A stretch of 64,000 bases of DNA, from contig JAGAOT010000004.1 of NCBI GenBank assembly GCA_017623615.1, positions 1-64,000 of the forward strand, written 5' to 3'. This document shows, piece after piece, positions 44,730-53,918 of this stretch (within the stretch, counting starts at the first letter, position 1; each line of letters starts with the position of its first letter). The DNA is from Clostridia bacterium (GTDB lineage Bacteria > Bacillota > Clostridia > Oscillospirales > Acutalibacteraceae). Position numbers and translations under genes: made by a program. The notes beneath the pieces are model-generated. The model did not search any database, was not told where the DNA came from, and worked only from the letters and a program-made list of their open reading frames with translations.

Positions 44730-44990
44730 GTAGGGGTCGATGCCCGCATCGACCCTTGACCGTTTAACGGCGGGAGCAAGCACGGCAAAAGCCCGTTGAG
44801 CTTTTGCGCCTGTGGCACAAACGGACAGACACAGAGGTCTGTCCCTACGATGTTGTTTTGCCAACCGTGTAGGGGACGACCTCTGTGTCGTCCCGTCCCA
44901 TGCTGTAACCCCAAATTAGGGTAGGGGCGGATATTATCCGCCCGTCTATGCAAGCGTTGGTTTTTCGGCGGGAGCAAGCTTCCGCCCTAC
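44730..44990. repeat. cluster of five GTAG-headed REP hairpins
   Basis: Units at 44730-44755 (core TCGATGCCCGCATCGA), 44823-44848 (reverse; core GACAGACACAGAGGTCTGTC), 44869-44894 (core GACGACCTCTGTGTCGTC), 44921-44943 (core CGGATATTATCCG) and 44967-44990 (reverse; core GGCGGGAGCAAGCTTCCGCC). Each begins GTAGGG or ends CCCTAC, while the palindrome differs. No gene is seen in this roughly 350-base stretch between the terminator and the GH2 gene. Confidence 0.85.
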
Positions 44991-45065
44991 TCTTGAAAAA
45001 AGAAAATATAACTGATATAATTAACAAAGTAATTATAAATCCGAGGGAAAGCAAAGGTGACAAAA

Positions 45066-47234
45066 ATGAGAAAAATAACAAATATCAACGAGGGCTGGTC
45101 TTTCATAAAGGACGGCGAAATTGAGCAGATTTCTCTGCCCCACACATGGAATGCACTGGACGGTCAGGGCGCGGCGGAGAGCTATTACAGAGGCAGATGC
45201 GTTTATGAAAAAACAATCCCCGCCTTTGAGGGCAGGGTATATCTTGAGATAGGCGCGGCAAACACGGTTTGCGAGGTCTATATTAACGGCATTTATATCG
45301 GCAGCCACGAAAACGGCTATTCGATGTTCCGCTTTGAAATAACCGATTTTCTCAACCCCGACGAAAACAAGATAAGAATTATCGTTGACAACAGCGAAAA
45401 CGAGTTTGTTTATCCCCAGATGGCGGATTTCACCTTCTACGGCGGCATTTACAGAGATGTCAATATCATCAGCGAGGTTGCGCAGTCGCACTTTGCTCTG
45501 CTTGACATGAGCCTTTGCGGTATGTATATCACCCCCAAGGCAGACGGCAGAGTTTTTGTAAAAAGCCTTGTTGAGGGCAGCTGCAAGGGGCTGACCAAGG
45601 AATTTGTTATCACCGATGCCGAGGGCAATGAGGTTGCAAAAACCGAAATTCCCGCAGAAACAGACGCCGCAAAGCTTCTTATAGAAAACCCCGTATTCTG
45701 GAACGGCGTTGAGAACCCCTATCTTTACACAATGACCGCAAGGCTCGTTAAAGACGGCGAAATCATTGATGAAATCGCTGACCGTTTCGGTGTTCGCGAA
45801 TTTTATTTTGACAGCGAAAAGGGCTTTTTCCTTAACGGAAAGCATGTTAAAATGAAGGGCGTTTCAAGACATCAGGACCGCGAGGGTCTGGGCAACGCGC
45901 TCACAATTAAGGAGCATAAAGAGGATATTGAGCTTATTAAAGAGGTGGGTGCAAACTCTGTGCGCCTTGCTCACTATCAGCACGATGAAAAATTCTATGA
46001 CCTTTGCGATGAAGAGGGTCTGCTTGTGTGGGCGGAAATCCCCGTTATCTCGAATTTCAGCAAGAAAAAGCAGGAGCAGGCAAAATTCATGCTTGAAGAG
46101 CTTATCAGGCAGAATTACAATCATCCCTCAATCTATTGCTGGAGCGTTGCCAATGAGGTTTCAATCAACAGCGCGGCGCCCGGACTTGTCAGCGGTATAA
46201 CCGAGCTTAACAACATCGCCCATGCGCTGGATTCAACCCGACCCACCGTAACCGCCCAGCTTTCAATGGTCGGAGCAAATTCAAAGCTCAATGAAATCCC
46301 CGATATTCTCGGCTATAACCACTATTTCGGCTGGTATATGCAGACGGTTGACGGGCTTGACAAATGGCTCGACAGCTTCCACGAAAAGAAGCCCAACATC
46401 AAGCTTTGCCTTTCCGAATACGGTGCAGAGGGCATGCCCAATCTCCACTCCGCAGACCCCGTTCAGGGCGACTACACCGAGGAATATCAGGCATATTATC
46501 ACGAGCATTATATCAAAGCAATCAACGAGCGCGACTGGCTCTGGGGCTCATATGTGTGGAATATGTTTGACTTCGGCTCCGCAATCCGCAACGAGGGCGG
46601 GGTAAGGGGCAGAAACAACAAGGGTCTTGTTACCCTTGACCGCAAGATTAAAAAAGATTCTTTCTATGTATATAAGGCTCATTGGTCAAGCGAAAAATTC
46701 GTTCATATCGCGGGCGAAAGATTTGTTGACAGACCCACGGGAGCGCAGAAAATCAAGGTTTATTCCAACTGCGAAAGCGTTATCCTCACCGTAAACGGCG
46801 AAAAGCAAGAGCTTACCGCAGACAAAATCTTTGTTTTTGATGCGGTTATCAAAGAGGGCGAAAACGTTATCACCGCAAAATCGGGCAAGTGCACTCACAA
46901 AATCAAAATTAACGGAACGGATATTCCCAATCCCGACTATGTTCTGCCTGAGGGCTGCGAAAGCTTTGTGCGCAACTGGTTCAACGCGGGCGACGACATC
47001 GACCCCGACAAGCTCTCGCTCAACGATAATCTCGGCGATATAATTTTCAATTCCGAGGTGCAGAAGCTTGTCAAGAATCACGCCAACATCACGATTGATA
47101 ACGACATGCCCGTTCTCAAGCCCATCGGCAAAATCCCCTTAAAGCCCATCAGCAAGCTTGCCTCAAAGCTCGGCGCAGGCGATATTGTTTCAATGGCAAA
47201 CCAGTTCCTGCAAACGATTGAAAAGGATAAATAA
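45066..47234 (+). CDS. GH2 glycosidase (beta-galactosidase/beta-glucuronidase type)
   Basis: A 722-residue GH2 enzyme with N-terminal jelly roll (about 1-160; LPHTWNALDG, YINGIYIGSHENGY), an Ig-like domain, then the TIM barrel from KMKGVSRHQD. The acid/base Glu364 is in WSVANEVS and the nucleophile Glu451 is in LSEYGAEG. After the barrel comes an Ig-like part and a basic C-terminal extension of about 100 residues that is not part of the core family. No signal peptide. AAAGGTGA before the ATG at 45066 fixes the start over a GTG at 45057. It could act with the GH31/GH36 enzymes on galactosylated glycans. Confidence 0.92.
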   Translation: MRKITNINEGWSFIKDGEIEQISLPHTWNALDGQGAAESYYRGRCVYEKTIPAFEGRVYLEIGAANTVCEVYINGIYIGSHENGYSMFRFEITDFLNPDENKIRIIVDNSENEFVYPQMADFTFYGGIYRDVNIISEVAQSHFALLDMSLCGMYITPKADGRVFVKSLVEGSCKGLTKEFVITDAEGNEVAKTEIPAETDAAKLLIENPVFWNGVENPYLYTMTARLVKDGEIIDEIADRFGVREFYFDSEKGFFLNGKHVKMKGVSRHQDREGLGNALTIKEHKEDIELIKEVGANSVRLAHYQHDEKFYDLCDEEGLLVWAEIPVISNFSKKKQEQAKFMLEELIRQNYNHPSIYCWSVANEVSINSAAPGLVSGITELNNIAHALDSTRPTVTAQLSMVGANSKLNEIPDILGYNHYFGWYMQTVDGLDKWLDSFHEKKPNIKLCLSEYGAEGMPNLHSADPVQGDYTEEYQAYYHEHYIKAINERDWLWGSYVWNMFDFGSAIRNEGGVRGRNNKGLVTLDRKIKKDSFYVYKAHWSSEKFVHIAGERFVDRPTGAQKIKVYSNCESVILTVNGEKQELTADKIFVFDAVIKEGENVITAKSGKCTHKIKINGTDIPNPDYVLPEGCESFVRNWFNAGDDIDPDKLSLNDNLGDIIFNSEVQKLVKNHANITIDNDMPVLKPIGKIPLKPISKLASKLGAGDIVSMANQFLQTIEKDK

Positions 47235-47262
47235 AAAAAGGGCGGGGAATCCGCCCTTTTTT
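47234..47262. terminator. two-way terminator between GH2 and yqfD
   Basis: A-run, GGGCGG, GGAAT loop, CCGCCC, T-run. It serves both convergent genes. Confidence 0.9.
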
Positions 47263-48430
47263 ATTGGTTAATCTCCTCAATCTGCATGGGTCTTTCCAAG
47301 CCGATGTTTTCGAGACAGGTGAATTTGCCGCTGACGGTGCAGCCGCTCTGCTCATCTGCCGTAATTTCCGACTGCTCAACTTGCAGATACCGAAAATCCT
47401 CGCTGCTGTTTTTGAAAAAGCGAAGTTGTGCCAGCAGTCGCGTTTGAGATTGGGTGAGGTTTATTTCCGTTTCTTCATAAACCGTCTGTGTGCGCTCTGT
47501 CAGCCCCACGGGCAGGGTTACGCCGTTTATGTAAAGCTCGCTTTTTTCGCTGTAGGCATCTTCAACTTGTCTGCCGAGCGGAATTGAAAAGAAAAGAAAG
47601 TCCAAAACATAGCTTTTGTTTTGTGAAACAGCTTTTTTTGCCTTGATTTTTGCGCTTTGTGCCGCCGTAATCTCGCGGTTTGTGCGCGCAACCACGTAGC
47701 CGCTCGCCTTGCAGAAGCTGACGGTTAAATCCTTGTTTTGCTCGATTCCGCTTATGAGCAAATCGCCCTTGAGCACTGGATTGCCTATCTTCTGCTCCTG
47801 CGTGCCGTTGAACGGGCGCAGAATAACAATCTGACCGTCCCTGGCGGCAACAATGTCCGTCGGCTCACCGTTCTCGGCAAGCTCGGGCGATTTCACCGTT
47901 TCGCGCACTTCGATGAGAGCCGCGCTGCCCGAAATGTTTATATTGAGCCAAGAAAGCTCGGGCAGTCTGCGCAGGGCTTCAATTTCGGTGGCGGATATGT
48001 TGATTCTTGACCCCGCAACGCCGCGCCTGACCCCCAATTCCTCAAAAACACCGAGCACCGTTTCGGCAGGCACCCTCACATTGCCGATAACATCAATGCT
48101 CCATATGCGCGTTGATAAGATAAGCAGCACGGCAGCGCAAAGGCATGCGCCTATCAAAACTCCGACCCGTCTGCTGTGGCGCGCAAGAAAAAACGGCAGC
48201 CCGTATTTTCGCCTTATACGTACCCGCATACCCGATTTTCGGGCAACGGGGCGTATTTTTTTATATCCCTCGCGGTCAACGCATGCGCTGATAACGCCGT
48301 TGCGGCTTTTAAGCTCCCACAGAATAATTTTGTTGTGGCGGCAGAGGTTTATGAATCTTTCGGGGAAGCCGCCCTGAGCCGTGAAGCCGACATAGCCGAA
48401 AACAAATCTCAAAAATCTTAAAAGAAGCAT
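47261..48430 (-). CDS. yqfD: sporulation protein YqfD
   Basis: A 389-residue protein of the YqfD family, made in the mother cell and required for sporulation in relatives such as Bacillus. It has an N-terminal cytoplasmic part, one membrane helix (about 89-107, VGVLIGACLCAAVLLIL), and an outside domain with VIGNVRVPAETVLGVFEELG and the PTDIVAARDGQI block. AGGGGG lies before the ATG. It is the second gene of the yqfC-yqfD pair (9 bases apart). Confidence 0.93.
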   Translation of the reverse strand: MLLLRFLRFVFGYVGFTAQGGFPERFINLCRHNKIILWELKSRNGVISACVDREGYKKIRPVARKSGMRVRIRRKYGLPFFLARHSRRVGVLIGACLCAAVLLILSTRIWSIDVIGNVRVPAETVLGVFEELGVRRGVAGSRINISATEIEALRRLPELSWLNINISGSAALIEVRETVKSPELAENGEPTDIVAARDGQIVILRPFNGTQEQKIGNPVLKGDLLISGIEQNKDLTVSFCKASGYVVARTNREITAAQSAKIKAKKAVSQNKSYVLDFLFFSIPLGRQVEDAYSEKSELYINGVTLPVGLTERTQTVYEETEINLTQSQTRLLAQLRFFKNSSEDFRYLQVEQSEITADEQSGCTVSGKFTCLENIGLERPMQIEEINQ

Positions 48431-48439
48431 AATTACCCC

Positions 48440-48739
48440 CTAATTTCGATAGTCAAGAGAGGTGATTATGCCTTTGATTATCGCCTGACCGTTTTGCATG
48501 GAGGCAATCGTCAGCTCACAGCCGCAGATACGCACGGTCAGCTTGCCCGTGTTGAGCGCGATAACGCTGTCGCCGTATTCCAAAACGCCCTGACAGCCCT
48601 CGATTATCGCCTCTCGGTTGCCGCAAAGCTCAATGTGCGCGTAGCCCGCAACCGCATCGGGCGGCAGGTCAAGATTTCGGCTGACGGCTTCGATGATTCT
48701 TTCGCCTCTGCCCTGTGTTCTGCAATTCTTCTTTCTCAT
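48440..48739 (-). CDS. yqfC: YabP/YqfC-family sporulation protein
   Basis: A 99-residue protein with the YabP/YqfC fold: IELCGNREAIIEGCQGVLEY, then DSVIALNTGKLTVRICGCEL. In Firmicutes it is under sigma-E. Upstream on the minus strand a CATACA word (48781-48786 region) resembles a sigma-E -10 box, but a clear -35 partner is not visible. GGGGGG precedes the ATG. With yqfD it marks the organism as a spore former or a recent descendant of one. Confidence 0.92.
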   Translation of the reverse strand: MRKKNCRTQGRGERIIEAVSRNLDLPPDAVAGYAHIELCGNREAIIEGCQGVLEYGDSVIALNTGKLTVRICGCELTIASMQNGQAIIKGIITSLDYRN

Positions 48740-48849
48740 TTTAATTCCCCCCGAAACAATGTTATGAATTCAGAGATTTTTGTATGCATATCTTTGCATA
48801 GTCGGAAATGCAAAGCAGGGAGCGGTGTTTCTCAGCAGATATGTTGCCG

Positions 48850-48893
48850 TAAAAAGGGTGCACGGCCGAATGTGTGCAGCATTCGGCCGTGCA
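48850..48893 (-). terminator. intrinsic terminator of the M18 aminopeptidase gene
   Basis: A perfect 14-base stem (TGCACGGCCGAATG with CATTCGGCCGTGCA) around a 7-base loop. Read on the minus strand it is followed by CCCTTTTT. It lies 170 bases after the aminopeptidase stop; the stretch between is AT-rich with no gene. Confidence 0.8.
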
Positions 48894-49067
48894 TGGGGAA
48901 AGAGAAAATAAAAATGAAAAAAGAAGTTGTCAAAACAAGTAACAAAAATATTACACATTAATATTTACTTGTATAATATTGCATACTTGCTTTGATTTTG
49001 TTGTAAAAATATGAACAAATTGTAAACAAATGATAATTTTAAGGGTTTTTTGTTTAAATTTGCGCGA

Positions 49068-50468
49068 TTATTGCTCCAAAAATGCCTTGAAGCCCTTGTA
49101 AGCCATATAAACATCAAGCTTTGCAACAACCTCGAACGGGGCGTGCATTGAGAGCACGGGAACGCCGACGTCAACAACCTCAACGCCAAGGTTTGCAACG
49201 TATTTTGCAACCGTTCCTCCGCCGCCTTCGTCAACCTTGCCAAGCTCGCCAATCTGCCATGCAACCTTTGAATTGTCAAACAGAGTGCGGATTTTTGCCA
49301 TAAATTCGGCGTTTGCATCGTTGGTGCTGCTCTTTCCGCGTGAGCCGGTGTATTTTGTGACAACAATGCCTCTGTTAATGAAAGCGGCATTGAGCTTATC
49401 GTGAACCGAGGGATAGGTGGGGTCAAAGCCCGCGTTAACGTCAGCCGAAAGGCATTCGCTCGCGCGCAGAACATCTCTGCCGCAAAGCCCCTGCGTTTTT
49501 GCGATATCCGCAATAAAATGCTTGAGGAATGCCGAATGCAGACCCGTGTTGCCGTCGGAGCCGGTTTCCTCCTTGTCGGTGATTACGGTTACGCTTGTGT
49601 ATTTGGGCATAACGGTGTCGATTTCCGCCATAACGGAGGGATAGGCGCAAACGCGGTCATCGTGGCCGTAGGAGCCGACCATGCTGCGGTCAAAGCCGAT
49701 GTCGGATGCCTTGAAAGCGGGTACGGCTTCAAGCTCCGCGCTCAAAAAGTCCGCTTCGATAATGCCGTATTTTTCGTTGAGAAGCTTCATGATGTTGAGC
49801 TTCACCATTTCGCTGCCCTTATCCTTTGCAAAGGGGCGGCTGCCGACAAGAATGTTGAGGTTTTCGCCCTCGATAGCCTCGCTCATGGGGCGGTTTGCCT
49901 GCTTTTTGTCAAGGTGTGGAAGCAGGTCGGTAACAACAAACTGCGGGTCGCCCTCGTCCTCGCCGAGGCATACCTTAATACAGCTTCCGTCGCGGCGGTA
50001 AATAATGCCGTGAAGAGCCAGCGGGATTGCGGTCCACTGATATTTTTTGATGCCGCCGTAGTAGTGGGTCTTGAAAAGCGCAAGCTCCGCATCCTCATAG
50101 AGCGGGTTGGGCTTGAGGTCAAGCCTTGGAGAATCGATGTGGGATGCAACGATTTTTGCGCCCTTTTCAAGGCTCTCCGAGCCGAAGGTGCAGAGAATGA
50201 GCGCCTTTGAGCGGATGTCGGAATAAACCTTGTCGCCCGCTTTATAAGATGCCTTGGGGTCAAAGGGAACATAGCCGTTTTTCTCGGCAAGCTCTTTAAC
50301 AAAGGCCGCGGCTTCGCGCTCTGTTTTGCATGCATTCAAAAACTGCTTGTATCCCTCGCAAAAAGCATCTGCCTTTGCAATTTCTTCATCCTCGCAGGCA
50401 TATGCCGCATGCTCGGGAGAATAGAAAAGCTCTTCTTTTAAAATTTCTGCCTGTGTTTTTTCGCTCAT
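49068..50468 (-). CDS. M18-family aminopeptidase
   Basis: A 466-residue metallo-aminopeptidase of family M18 (aspartyl aminopeptidase type). The metal and catalytic residues lie in IVASHIDSPRLDLKPNPLY, VITDKEETGSDGNTG, CLSADVNAGFDPTY and VPVLSMHAPFEV. It removes N-terminal, often acidic, residues from peptides in the cytoplasm. AAAAGGA precedes the ATG at 50468; the frame itself continues to 50531. It lies 20 bases downstream of the RAYT gene on the same strand. Confidence 0.94.
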   Translation of the reverse strand: MSEKTQAEILKEELFYSPEHAAYACEDEEIAKADAFCEGYKQFLNACKTEREAAAFVKELAEKNGYVPFDPKASYKAGDKVYSDIRSKALILCTFGSESLEKGAKIVASHIDSPRLDLKPNPLYEDAELALFKTHYYGGIKKYQWTAIPLALHGIIYRRDGSCIKVCLGEDEGDPQFVVTDLLPHLDKKQANRPMSEAIEGENLNILVGSRPFAKDKGSEMVKLNIMKLLNEKYGIIEADFLSAELEAVPAFKASDIGFDRSMVGSYGHDDRVCAYPSVMAEIDTVMPKYTSVTVITDKEETGSDGNTGLHSAFLKHFIADIAKTQGLCGRDVLRASECLSADVNAGFDPTYPSVHDKLNAAFINRGIVVTKYTGSRGKSSTNDANAEFMAKIRTLFDNSKVAWQIGELGKVDEGGGGTVAKYVANLGVEVVDVGVPVLSMHAPFEVVAKLDVYMAYKGFKAFLEQ

Positions 50469-50488
50469 GTTTATCATCCTTTTTAAAA

Positions 50489-51094
50489 TTATAATTGTGG
50501 AGAACGGGTAAAGTATCTGTCTTCTTTCCATTTTCCGGGATTGGTGTGTATATATTCCGCTATTTTTAAATATTCTTCATCGTTCCTGATTATATGGTCG
50601 TGATATCCGCGTTGCCAGATTTCCTTTTCGGGGGAAAACTCATGGATTCTTTTTGAAACAGAAGATTTCATATATCCCACAAATTTTGAAATAAGCGAGC
50701 GTTTTTGTAGGGGCGATTCACGAATCGCCCGCTTCTCATCAATAAAAACAACCAAATGAATGTGATTGGGCATTATCACATAATCACTTATTTCAACATC
50801 ATATTTTTTGCCCGCATCTTCAATGACTTTTTCAGCAATTATTCCGTATGATTTAAGCTTGCTTTCTGCCGCTTCATATATAAATTCGGGCTTGCATTCG
50901 GGCGATTCGTGAATCGCCCCTACATAGTCAGAAGGCGGATTTTTCAAAAATTCCGCAGGCAGAAAGTCGGTGTTTAAAACGATATCGGACAGCAAGCATT
51001 TACGGTTGAAAGTGCAAACAGTTAAAAAGTAAGCACCTGCAGATGAATAATCATATCCTTTAAGCCTGTTATTTTTTCGTTTGGGTAAAGTCAT
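50489..51094 (-). CDS. REP-associated tyrosine transposase (RAYT, Y1/HUH type)
   Basis: A 201-residue Y1-type single-strand transposase. The HUH motif is VIMPNHIHLVV and the catalytic Tyr lies in the EEYLKIAEYIHTNPGKW block; GYDYSSAGAYFLTVCT is the typical N-terminus, and WQRGYHDHIIR is typical of RAYTs. Two GTAG-type REP hairpins are inside the gene and are read in frame: one gives YVGAIHESP (about residues 57-65), the other RAIRESPLQ (about residues 121-130). RAYTs are single-copy, non-selfish relatives of IS200/IS605 transposases and act on REP hairpins. It sits 10 bases after the Sua5-CoaE fusion stop. Confidence 0.9.
   Translation of the reverse strand: MTLPKRKNNRLKGYDYSSAGAYFLTVCTFNRKCLLSDIVLNTDFLPAEFLKNPPSDYVGAIHESPECKPEFIYEAAESKLKSYGIIAEKVIEDAGKKYDVEISDYVIMPNHIHLVVFIDEKRAIRESPLQKRSLISKFVGYMKSSVSKRIHEFSPEKEIWQRGYHDHIIRNDEEYLKIAEYIHTNPGKWKEDRYFTRSPQL
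50707..50730 (+). repeat. GTAG-headed REP hairpin inside the RAYT gene (1)
   Basis: GTAGGGGCG, then GATTCACGAATC and GCCC, the same unit as at 18122 and 60642. The reverse strand is read as residues around RAIRESPLQ of the transposase. Confidence 0.9.
50900..50923 (-). repeat. GTAG-headed REP hairpin inside the RAYT gene (2)
   Basis: The same unit in the other orientation (head CCCCTAC at 50917-50923). It is read in frame as VGAIHESP of the transposase. Confidence 0.9.
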
Positions 51095-51104
51095 TATATC
51101 ACCG

Positions 51105-52691
51105 CTATATTTGAGAAAGTTGAGAACTCAAATCGTCATTCGCGCCGTTATTAATGATTATATCTGCTTTTTCAATATAATATTCTGCGGGCGGCTGGGC
51201 GTTGATTCGCAGCTTTGCATCCGCGGCAGAAAGACCGTCGCGCTTGATTATTCTTTCAAGTCTTTCATCTTCGGGAGCGATAACGCTCACCGTTTTGTCG
51301 CAAAACGCCGTCAGACAGCTGTCAAACAGCAGCGCCGCGTCGATAACCGCCGCCTTTGCGCCGTTTTCGTGAGCCTTGTGTATTTCTTCAACGGCAAGGC
51401 GGGTTATTTCGGGGTGGGTTATTTCATTCAGCGCGAGCGAGCCCTCTTTTGTCGCGAATGCGCGCCTTGCAAGCTCGCGGCGGTCAAGGATGCCGTCTTT
51501 TATAATATCATTCCCGAATTTTTCGCAAAGCATTCCGATAACCTCGGGGCTTTTTACCGCTTCACGCGCAAGCAAATCCGTGTCGATTATCGCATAATTT
51601 TTATCTTTAAGCATAGCGGCAACGGTTGTTTTGCCCGCGCCCGTCTGCCCCGTCAAGCCAATTACGGGGATTTTTATATCAAGGTCGATAACCCTGAATG
51701 CCGCGGAGCGAAGCAGTCTGTTATAAACCGCAAGCCCTACTCCGCTTGACACGGGGCAGCGCACAAACGCACGTTTGCAGTTTGTTGCATCAACCTCGCG
51801 CAGGGCGTCGAAAATCTTGTGTGCCTGCGATGCATCGTCGTTTTCTTTGCCGTATTCGATATAATTTTCAAAATGAACGCCTTCGCCCTCAAAGCAAACG
51901 GCGCAAACCTTGTCTTTTTGGGCAAGCAAAAATCTTTTATATTGCTCAAAGCTGCCCTTGATTATCGTAACCTGTGCCGAGGGCGCATAATGCTTGTATT
52001 TCATGCCGGGCGACTGCACCTTTTCGCCCTCTTTAAGTTTTTCATAAACCGCGGAGGAAATCTGAATTTCGCCCAACACCTCGGTAAGCTGTTCGGGGGT
52101 TATTCCGCCGGGTCGGAGCAGGGTCGGTGGGTCGGTGGCAAGGGTTACAACCGTTGACTCAACGCCAACGTCGCTTTCGCCGCCGTCAACGATTGCATCT
52201 ATCTTGCCGTCAAGGTCCTCAACAACGTGCGATGCCTTTGTGGGGCTGGGTCTGCCCGATGAATTTGCGCTGGGCGCGGCAAGCGGAACACCCGCCGCCC
52301 TTATGATTTTGCGCGCGCATTCGTGCGACGGCATGCGCAGGGCAACCGTGTCAAGATTGGGGCTGACCTCGTTTGGTATGAGTGCGGATTTTTTTAATAT
52401 AACCGTCAACGGACCCGGCCAGTATTTTTCCGCAAGCTCATAAAGGCGCGGGTCAACCTTTTCAACAAGCGGCTCGATTTCTTCAAGAGAAGAAACGTGA
52501 ACAATCAGCGGGTTGTCGTTGGGTCTGCCCTTGGCGATGAATATTTTTTTAACCGCCTCGCCGTCAAGCGCATTTGCCGCAAGACCGTATACCGTTTCGG
52601 TGGGTATGGCAACCAAGCCGCCGTTTTTCAGAATTTCGGCGGCGGTTTTTATTGCATTATTATCTTGTGAATTGAGATGTAGAGTTTTCAT
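51105..52691 (-). CDS. fusion of L-threonylcarbamoyl-AMP synthase (Sua5/TsaC) and dephospho-CoA kinase
   Basis: A 528-residue two-enzyme protein. Residues 1-about 335 are a full Sua5: GGLVAIPTETVYGLAANA, KGRPNDNPLIVHV, RMPSHECARKII, and the SPGMKYKHYAPSA hinge, then the C-terminal Sua5 domain. Residues about 340-528 are CoaE: the P-loop VIGLTGQTGAGKTTVA, then DTDLLAREAV, LDRRELARRAFA and ITHPEITRL. The first half makes the threonylcarbamoyl group for tRNA t6A; the second makes CoA. The two pathways are unrelated, and the frame is continuous with no internal start of strong quality seen. AAGGAC precedes the ATG. Confidence 0.93.
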   Translation of the reverse strand: MKTLHLNSQDNNAIKTAAEILKNGGLVAIPTETVYGLAANALDGEAVKKIFIAKGRPNDNPLIVHVSSLEEIEPLVEKVDPRLYELAEKYWPGPLTVILKKSALIPNEVSPNLDTVALRMPSHECARKIIRAAGVPLAAPSANSSGRPSPTKASHVVEDLDGKIDAIVDGGESDVGVESTVVTLATDPPTLLRPGGITPEQLTEVLGEIQISSAVYEKLKEGEKVQSPGMKYKHYAPSAQVTIIKGSFEQYKRFLLAQKDKVCAVCFEGEGVHFENYIEYGKENDDASQAHKIFDALREVDATNCKRAFVRCPVSSGVGLAVYNRLLRSAAFRVIDLDIKIPVIGLTGQTGAGKTTVAAMLKDKNYAIIDTDLLAREAVKSPEVIGMLCEKFGNDIIKDGILDRRELARRAFATKEGSLALNEITHPEITRLAVEEIHKAHENGAKAAVIDAALLFDSCLTAFCDKTVSVIAPEDERLERIIKRDGLSAADAKLRINAQPPAEYYIEKADIIINNGANDDLSSQLSQI

Positions 52692-52705
52692 TGTTAGTCC
52701 TTATA

Positions 52706-52830
52706 TGAAGTGAATAGTGAAAAATGAAAAGTGAAGAGTTATGGGTGGGCGTTGCCCACACCCAATATAAATCGGTCATAGGCGGAGCCTATCCGAAACT
52801 TTTCACTATTCACTTTTAACTTTTCATTTA
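52706..52830. repeat. long palindromic repeat, AGTGAAAAATGAAAAG family, copy 3
   Basis: Left arm AGTGAATAGTGAAAAATG, core GGGTGGGCGTTGCCCACACC followed by GGTCATAGGCGGAGCCTATCC, and right arm CTTTTCACTATTCACTTTTA. The core is the reverse complement of the core in copy 4 (54151-54272). Confidence 0.85.
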
Positions 52831-52832
52831 GT

Positions 52833-53906
52833 TTACTCCGTATCCGCTTTCAGCTTTTCTGCTGTGTCAGCGGTTACAAGCGCATCAACGATTTCGTCAA
52901 TGTCGCCGTTGAGAATGGCTTCAATCTTATAAAGGGTCAGATTAATTCTGTGGTCGCTGACTCTGCCCTGCGGGTAGTTATAGGTGCGGATCCTCTCGCT
53001 TCTGTCGCCCGTGCCGACCTGCGCGCGCCTTTCGCCCGCAATGGCATCGTGCTGCTTTGCCTGCTCCGCTTCAAGGATTTTGGAGCGCAGGATTTTCATG
53101 GCTCTGTCCTTGTTTTTATGCTGGCTTCGCTCGTCCTGGCATTCAACCACCGTGCCCGTGGGCAGGTGAGTTATTCTTATTGCGCTTTCGGTTTTGTTAA
53201 CGTGCTGACCGCCCGCGCCGCCCGAGCGATATGTGTCAATCTGCAAATCGGCGGGGTTAATCTCAACGTCAACCTCCTCCGCCTCGGGCAAAACGGCAAC
53301 CGTTACGGTTGAAGTGTGGATTCTGCCCTGGCTCTCCGTTTCGGGCACGCGCTGAACGCGGTGAACACCGCTTTCAAACTTGAAGCGCGAATACGCTCCC
53401 TCGCCCTCAATCATAAAGCTGATTTCCTTGAATCCGCCAAGCTCCGTGGGGTTGGAGTTGAGAATTTCCGATTTCCAGCCCTTCGTTTCGGCATACATTG
53501 AATACATTCTGTAAAGCACGCCTGCAAAGAGCGAAGCCTCTTCGCCGCCCGCACCGCCGCGTATCTCAACAATAACGTTTCTGTCGTCGTTAGGGTCGCG
53601 CGGGAGAAGAAGAACTTTTAATTCTTCCTGAAAAATCTCAATGCTTTTGCCCGCCTCGTCATATTCTTCCTGCACCATTTCGCGGAAATCCTTTTCAAGC
53701 CCGCCCGCATCAAGCATTTCTCTTGCTTCCTGCCTTGTTGCCTGCGCGGCTTTAAGCTGGCGGTATTTTTCAACAATCGGGGTTAAAACCTTCAGCTCCT
53801 GCATAAGCTTTTTATATTGCGCCATGTCTGCAACAACATCGCTTTCGCAGAGCCTTTTGTTGATATCTTCAAAACGTTCTTCAACTTTGATTAATTTATC
53901 GAGCAT
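52833..53906 (-). CDS. prfA: peptide chain release factor 1
   Basis: A 357-residue class I release factor. The GGQ peptidyl-hydrolysis motif is in [18 protein letters not shown]; the N-terminal domain and the [19 protein letters not shown] end are typical of RF1, which reads UAA and UAG. GGAGG lies just before the ATG. The DUF951 gene is 12 bases upstream on the same strand. Both are bracketed by two copies of a long palindromic repeat. Confidence 0.96.
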   Translation of the reverse strand: MLDKLIKVEERFEDINKRLCESDVVADMAQYKKLMQELKVLTPIVEKYRQLKAAQATRQEAREMLDAGGLEKDFREMVQEEYDEAGKSIEIFQEELKVLLLPRDPNDDRNVIVEIRGGAGGEEASLFAGVLYRMYSMYAETKGWKSEILNSNPTELGGFKEISFMIEGEGAYSRFKFESGVHRVQRVPETESQGRIHTSTVTVAVLPEAEEVDVEINPADLQIDTYRSGGAGGQHVNKTESAIRITHLPTGTVVECQDERSQHKNKDRAMKILRSKILEAEQAKQHDAIAGERRAQVGTGDRSERIRTYNYPQGRVSDHRINLTLYKIEAILNGDIDEIVDALVTADTAEKLKADTE

Positions 53907-53918
53907 AAAGCCTCCGAA

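Noticed and set aside
44730..44990. Clustered short palindromes that might be taken for a CRISPR array
   Set aside because: Spacing is irregular, the palindromes differ from unit to unit, orientation changes, and no cas gene is nearby. They are REP-type hairpins.
45033..45845. Long antisense frame (270 codons) opposite the GH2 gene
   Set aside because: It follows from codon bias of the sense gene; the product has no family features and the sense gene has clear GH2 motifs.
49401..50210. Long antisense frame (269 codons) opposite the M18 aminopeptidase gene
   Set aside because: A shadow of the sense gene; no ribosome binding site, no recognisable domain.
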